Of a DNA stretch of 64,000 nt, positions 62,019 to 64,000 are shown in pieces; position 1 is the stretch's first letter, and every line of letters begins with the position of its first letter. The DNA comes from Thunnus maccoyii (lineage: Eukaryota; Chordata; Actinopteri; Scombriformes; Scombridae). The notes beneath the pieces were generated by a model. The model saw only the letters and a list, made by a program, of their open reading frames with translations, had not been told where the DNA came from and did no database searches. The stretch spans positions 22,343,067 to 22,407,066 of the forward strand of contig NC_056545.1 in the NCBI RefSeq assembly GCF_910596095.1, read 5' to 3'. The position numbers were made by a program, and so were the translations under genes.

Positions 62019-64000
62019 GTGAGTACCAATTTCCTGGCAACTTCTTAACCAAGAGCTACTTACAGACAGAGTTTGTCTCAGATGTATTTTTTGCTAAAAT
62101 AGCACCTTTGTCCTAACCCTTCTCTTTGTTTGAGAGCCGTTATCCACTGTTTGGACGGTTGGATTTGCAGGAGTAAACGGATAGTTTCCTGCCTGTAAAA
62201 CTTGCACGTCTGGCGCTAGCCGGGTAGCTTTAGCTACACCTTCACTGTAGCCTATTCATCCCATCAGGGCGCTGGATAGATACTAGAAATACTGAAATAA
62301 AGTAGCCTTTGAGCCCTACAATTTGACACCAGGTAACGTTTAGTAGATGTAACTCTAAGACATAATTAAAGTAACTTAAAATAAAAATAAAAACCTAGAT
62401 ATAAGTAGCTATAAATTCAGTATACGTTTTGAAAATTATACAGAAAGTGTATGCTCTCTTTTTAAGTTTGGAAATATCAACATTTATGAACATGAGGCAG
62501 GTCGGTTCCGTTAGCATACCGGCGCCTACCGGAGGAAGTCGCATAGGTGGAGCCTTACATTTAAAAGATCTCCACATTAGCATTGAGCCATGTAAACACT
62601 GATTATAGTCAACTAAAGCCTTGTGTAAGAGTTCCCTTTCAGTGCTAGGCGTGTGTGTTTGCTCTTCTGATCTGTTTTCTTTCTTTTTCTTGTTGACACT
62701 TGAGGCAATATGATGCATGCATAGCTCTAGTAAATGATTTACCCTTTGTTTAATTGATCTGTCCCTCCCTCTCTGTGTGCCACATTTCTTAAAATTTATG
62801 GGACATAGAATTGCAAAGTGGAGTTTCCCCTCACTGCACATCAACTGGTATATCTGGTACTCCAAAAGACTTAGTCTGGGTGTTGCAGTATATTGGGAAA
62901 GGCCAGTGATTGTTTTAACAGTGAAATGAAGCAGCCTCTTTTGTTACTCAGTTTATTTGTGCCTGTGTAAAACAGCGGCCTATGTAATGTTGTTTACTAC
63001 TCTGAATGATTTACCAGATTTTTCCTGTGGATCCATCTGGGGCAGCAACACACTTACATCTGGGATCCCAATTGTGGATCACTGTTGAGAAATAGTTGAA
63101 CGACTCTCTATCTGATGGTGTTGGAGAAACCCACATTTTAACTCGATAAATATTGTTACTTGGAACAAGAAGTGTGTTATGAATACAGCTCCTCATCAGT
63201 GGTCATTTCCCTTCCAACAGTTCTTGCTGTCTGTCCTTGGTGAAAGTCATGTTTTCATTTGTATGGAGGCGTACTTTGATCATGAAAAATGTTTAATTAT
63301 TAAAGAAAGTAACAGGACTCAGCGGACATAGTTTTGTTCAAGTGGAAAAAGTGTTGTGTGCACTTCCTTTTGTGGGAAAGAGGGAAAAAAGAAAAGTTAA
63401 TTTGAACTCTGTCTATCATTAACCTGATTGGTGTGTTCAAATCGCCCATGAATGTGCATGTGAGGTATGTATAGTATGTTTTACGATAGCTGGAGTAAAA
63501 TGTGAGATTCCCTTGTTCATGCTGTGGAGAACCACATGAGAGCAGAGCATGTTGGTGTTTTAAATACAGACATTACGTGTCTGATGTTATCTCTGTAAAG
63601 ACAAACCAGACAGTCAAGAAGGAGGAGGGAGGGTGCTTATATTCGTGGTTCCGCCCTCGCACACGCTCACACCTGTGCGAGTGAACAGGTTGCTCCACTT
63701 TCTGCGCTGACGGGCTTTTAAAACAAGTGCCTCCACTTGTTTTTCAAAGGGCGTGAAAGTGATCGAGTTATTTATAAGCTGCACCTGTTTTCACCTGATT
63801 TGTTTTTTTACTCTTAGTTCTGTAACTGTTTTGTTTTTGGTTTTGTTTAAATTAGATTAGCTGCATCTGTTCTTAAAACTGAATCTAATCACAGTTAATT
63901 CCAGAAAGTACAATCTGAAAATGCACATTTTGAAAATAAAAAAATGTTTAGAAGTTTTTCATCTTGATCCACACTGAAACACAGATCGTGTTAGATAATC
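62019..64000. other. Non-coding right end of window
   Basis: No exon was recognised in about 2 kb. It may be the first intron of the gene whose promoter is proposed at 61906. A short perfect hairpin, CTCGCACA and TGTGCGAG with a 10-nt loop, lies at about 63657-63682. Confidence 0.5.

Noticed and set aside
62395-62865. 156-codon frame on the minus strand
   Set aside because: No recognisable motif, no convincing splice context and a biased, AT-rich composition; treated as chance.
1-64000. Retrovirus-like, Polinton-like or broken toxin genes
   Set aside because: No paired long terminal repeats, capsid, envelope or viral polymerase signatures were recognised; the mobile elements seen are DNA transposon remnants and LINE pieces.

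Overview
This is vertebrate nuclear DNA, almost certainly from a ray-finned (teleost, probably percomorph-like) fish. The genes are intron-rich with GT-AG splice sites, their proteins align best with vertebrate families, and the introns and gaps carry compact DNA-transposon remnants (hAT, PIF/Harbinger-like, TTAA-type MITEs) and short LINE fragments typical of teleosts. No bacterial operons, CRISPR arrays, tRNA or rRNA genes and no retrovirus-like or Polinton-like elements were seen.

Six protein-coding genes can be rebuilt exon by exon, and in every case the summed exon length is a whole number of codons. From left to right they are: rtn2 (minus, 1661-5732, 206 aa reticulon); ppm1n (plus, 7939-12591, about 430 aa PP2C phosphatase); a kcnk12-like THIK channel (minus, 15156-16644, 451 aa); itpkc-like inositol-trisphosphate 3-kinase (minus, 19746-24458, 303 aa); ccdc61 (plus, 25911-29305, 506 aa, with a likely 5' UTR exon at 24548-24607); and a large atrx-type chromatin remodeller (minus, 31496-57514, 35 coding exons, 1906 aa). 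At the far right a full CRE and a donor-like site at 61906-62019 may mark the promoter and first exon of a plus-strand gene whose coding part lies outside the window.

The layout suggests conserved linkage. rtn2 and ppm1n stand head to head as neighbours, and rtn2, ppm1n, ccdc61 and itpkc all have human counterparts on 19q13 (from memory). An atrx gene in this setting is not the setting of human ATRX on Xq21, so it may be a second, atrx-like paralogue. It nevertheless keeps the ADD reader, HP1-type motif, DAXX-binding segment and all visible SNF2 ATPase motifs. itpkc and ccdc61 start about 90 bp apart in opposite directions and probably share a promoter; ccdc61 and atrx end tail to tail.

The genes do not form one pathway. 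They cover ER membrane shaping (rtn2), dephosphorylation (ppm1n), background K+ conductance (kcnk12-like), inositol phosphate signalling (itpkc), basal-body/centriole structure (ccdc61) and heterochromatin/H3.3 control (atrx). The most unusual points are the very short N-terminus of the IP3 3-kinase, the ATRX paralogue and its possible intronic polyadenylation site, an overlapping upstream reading frame before ccdc61, an Ala-Pro repeat before the ER-retrieval tail of rtn2, and several mobile elements with clear target-site duplications, one ending 25 bp from a splice acceptor. I found no convincing wholly new biological system.
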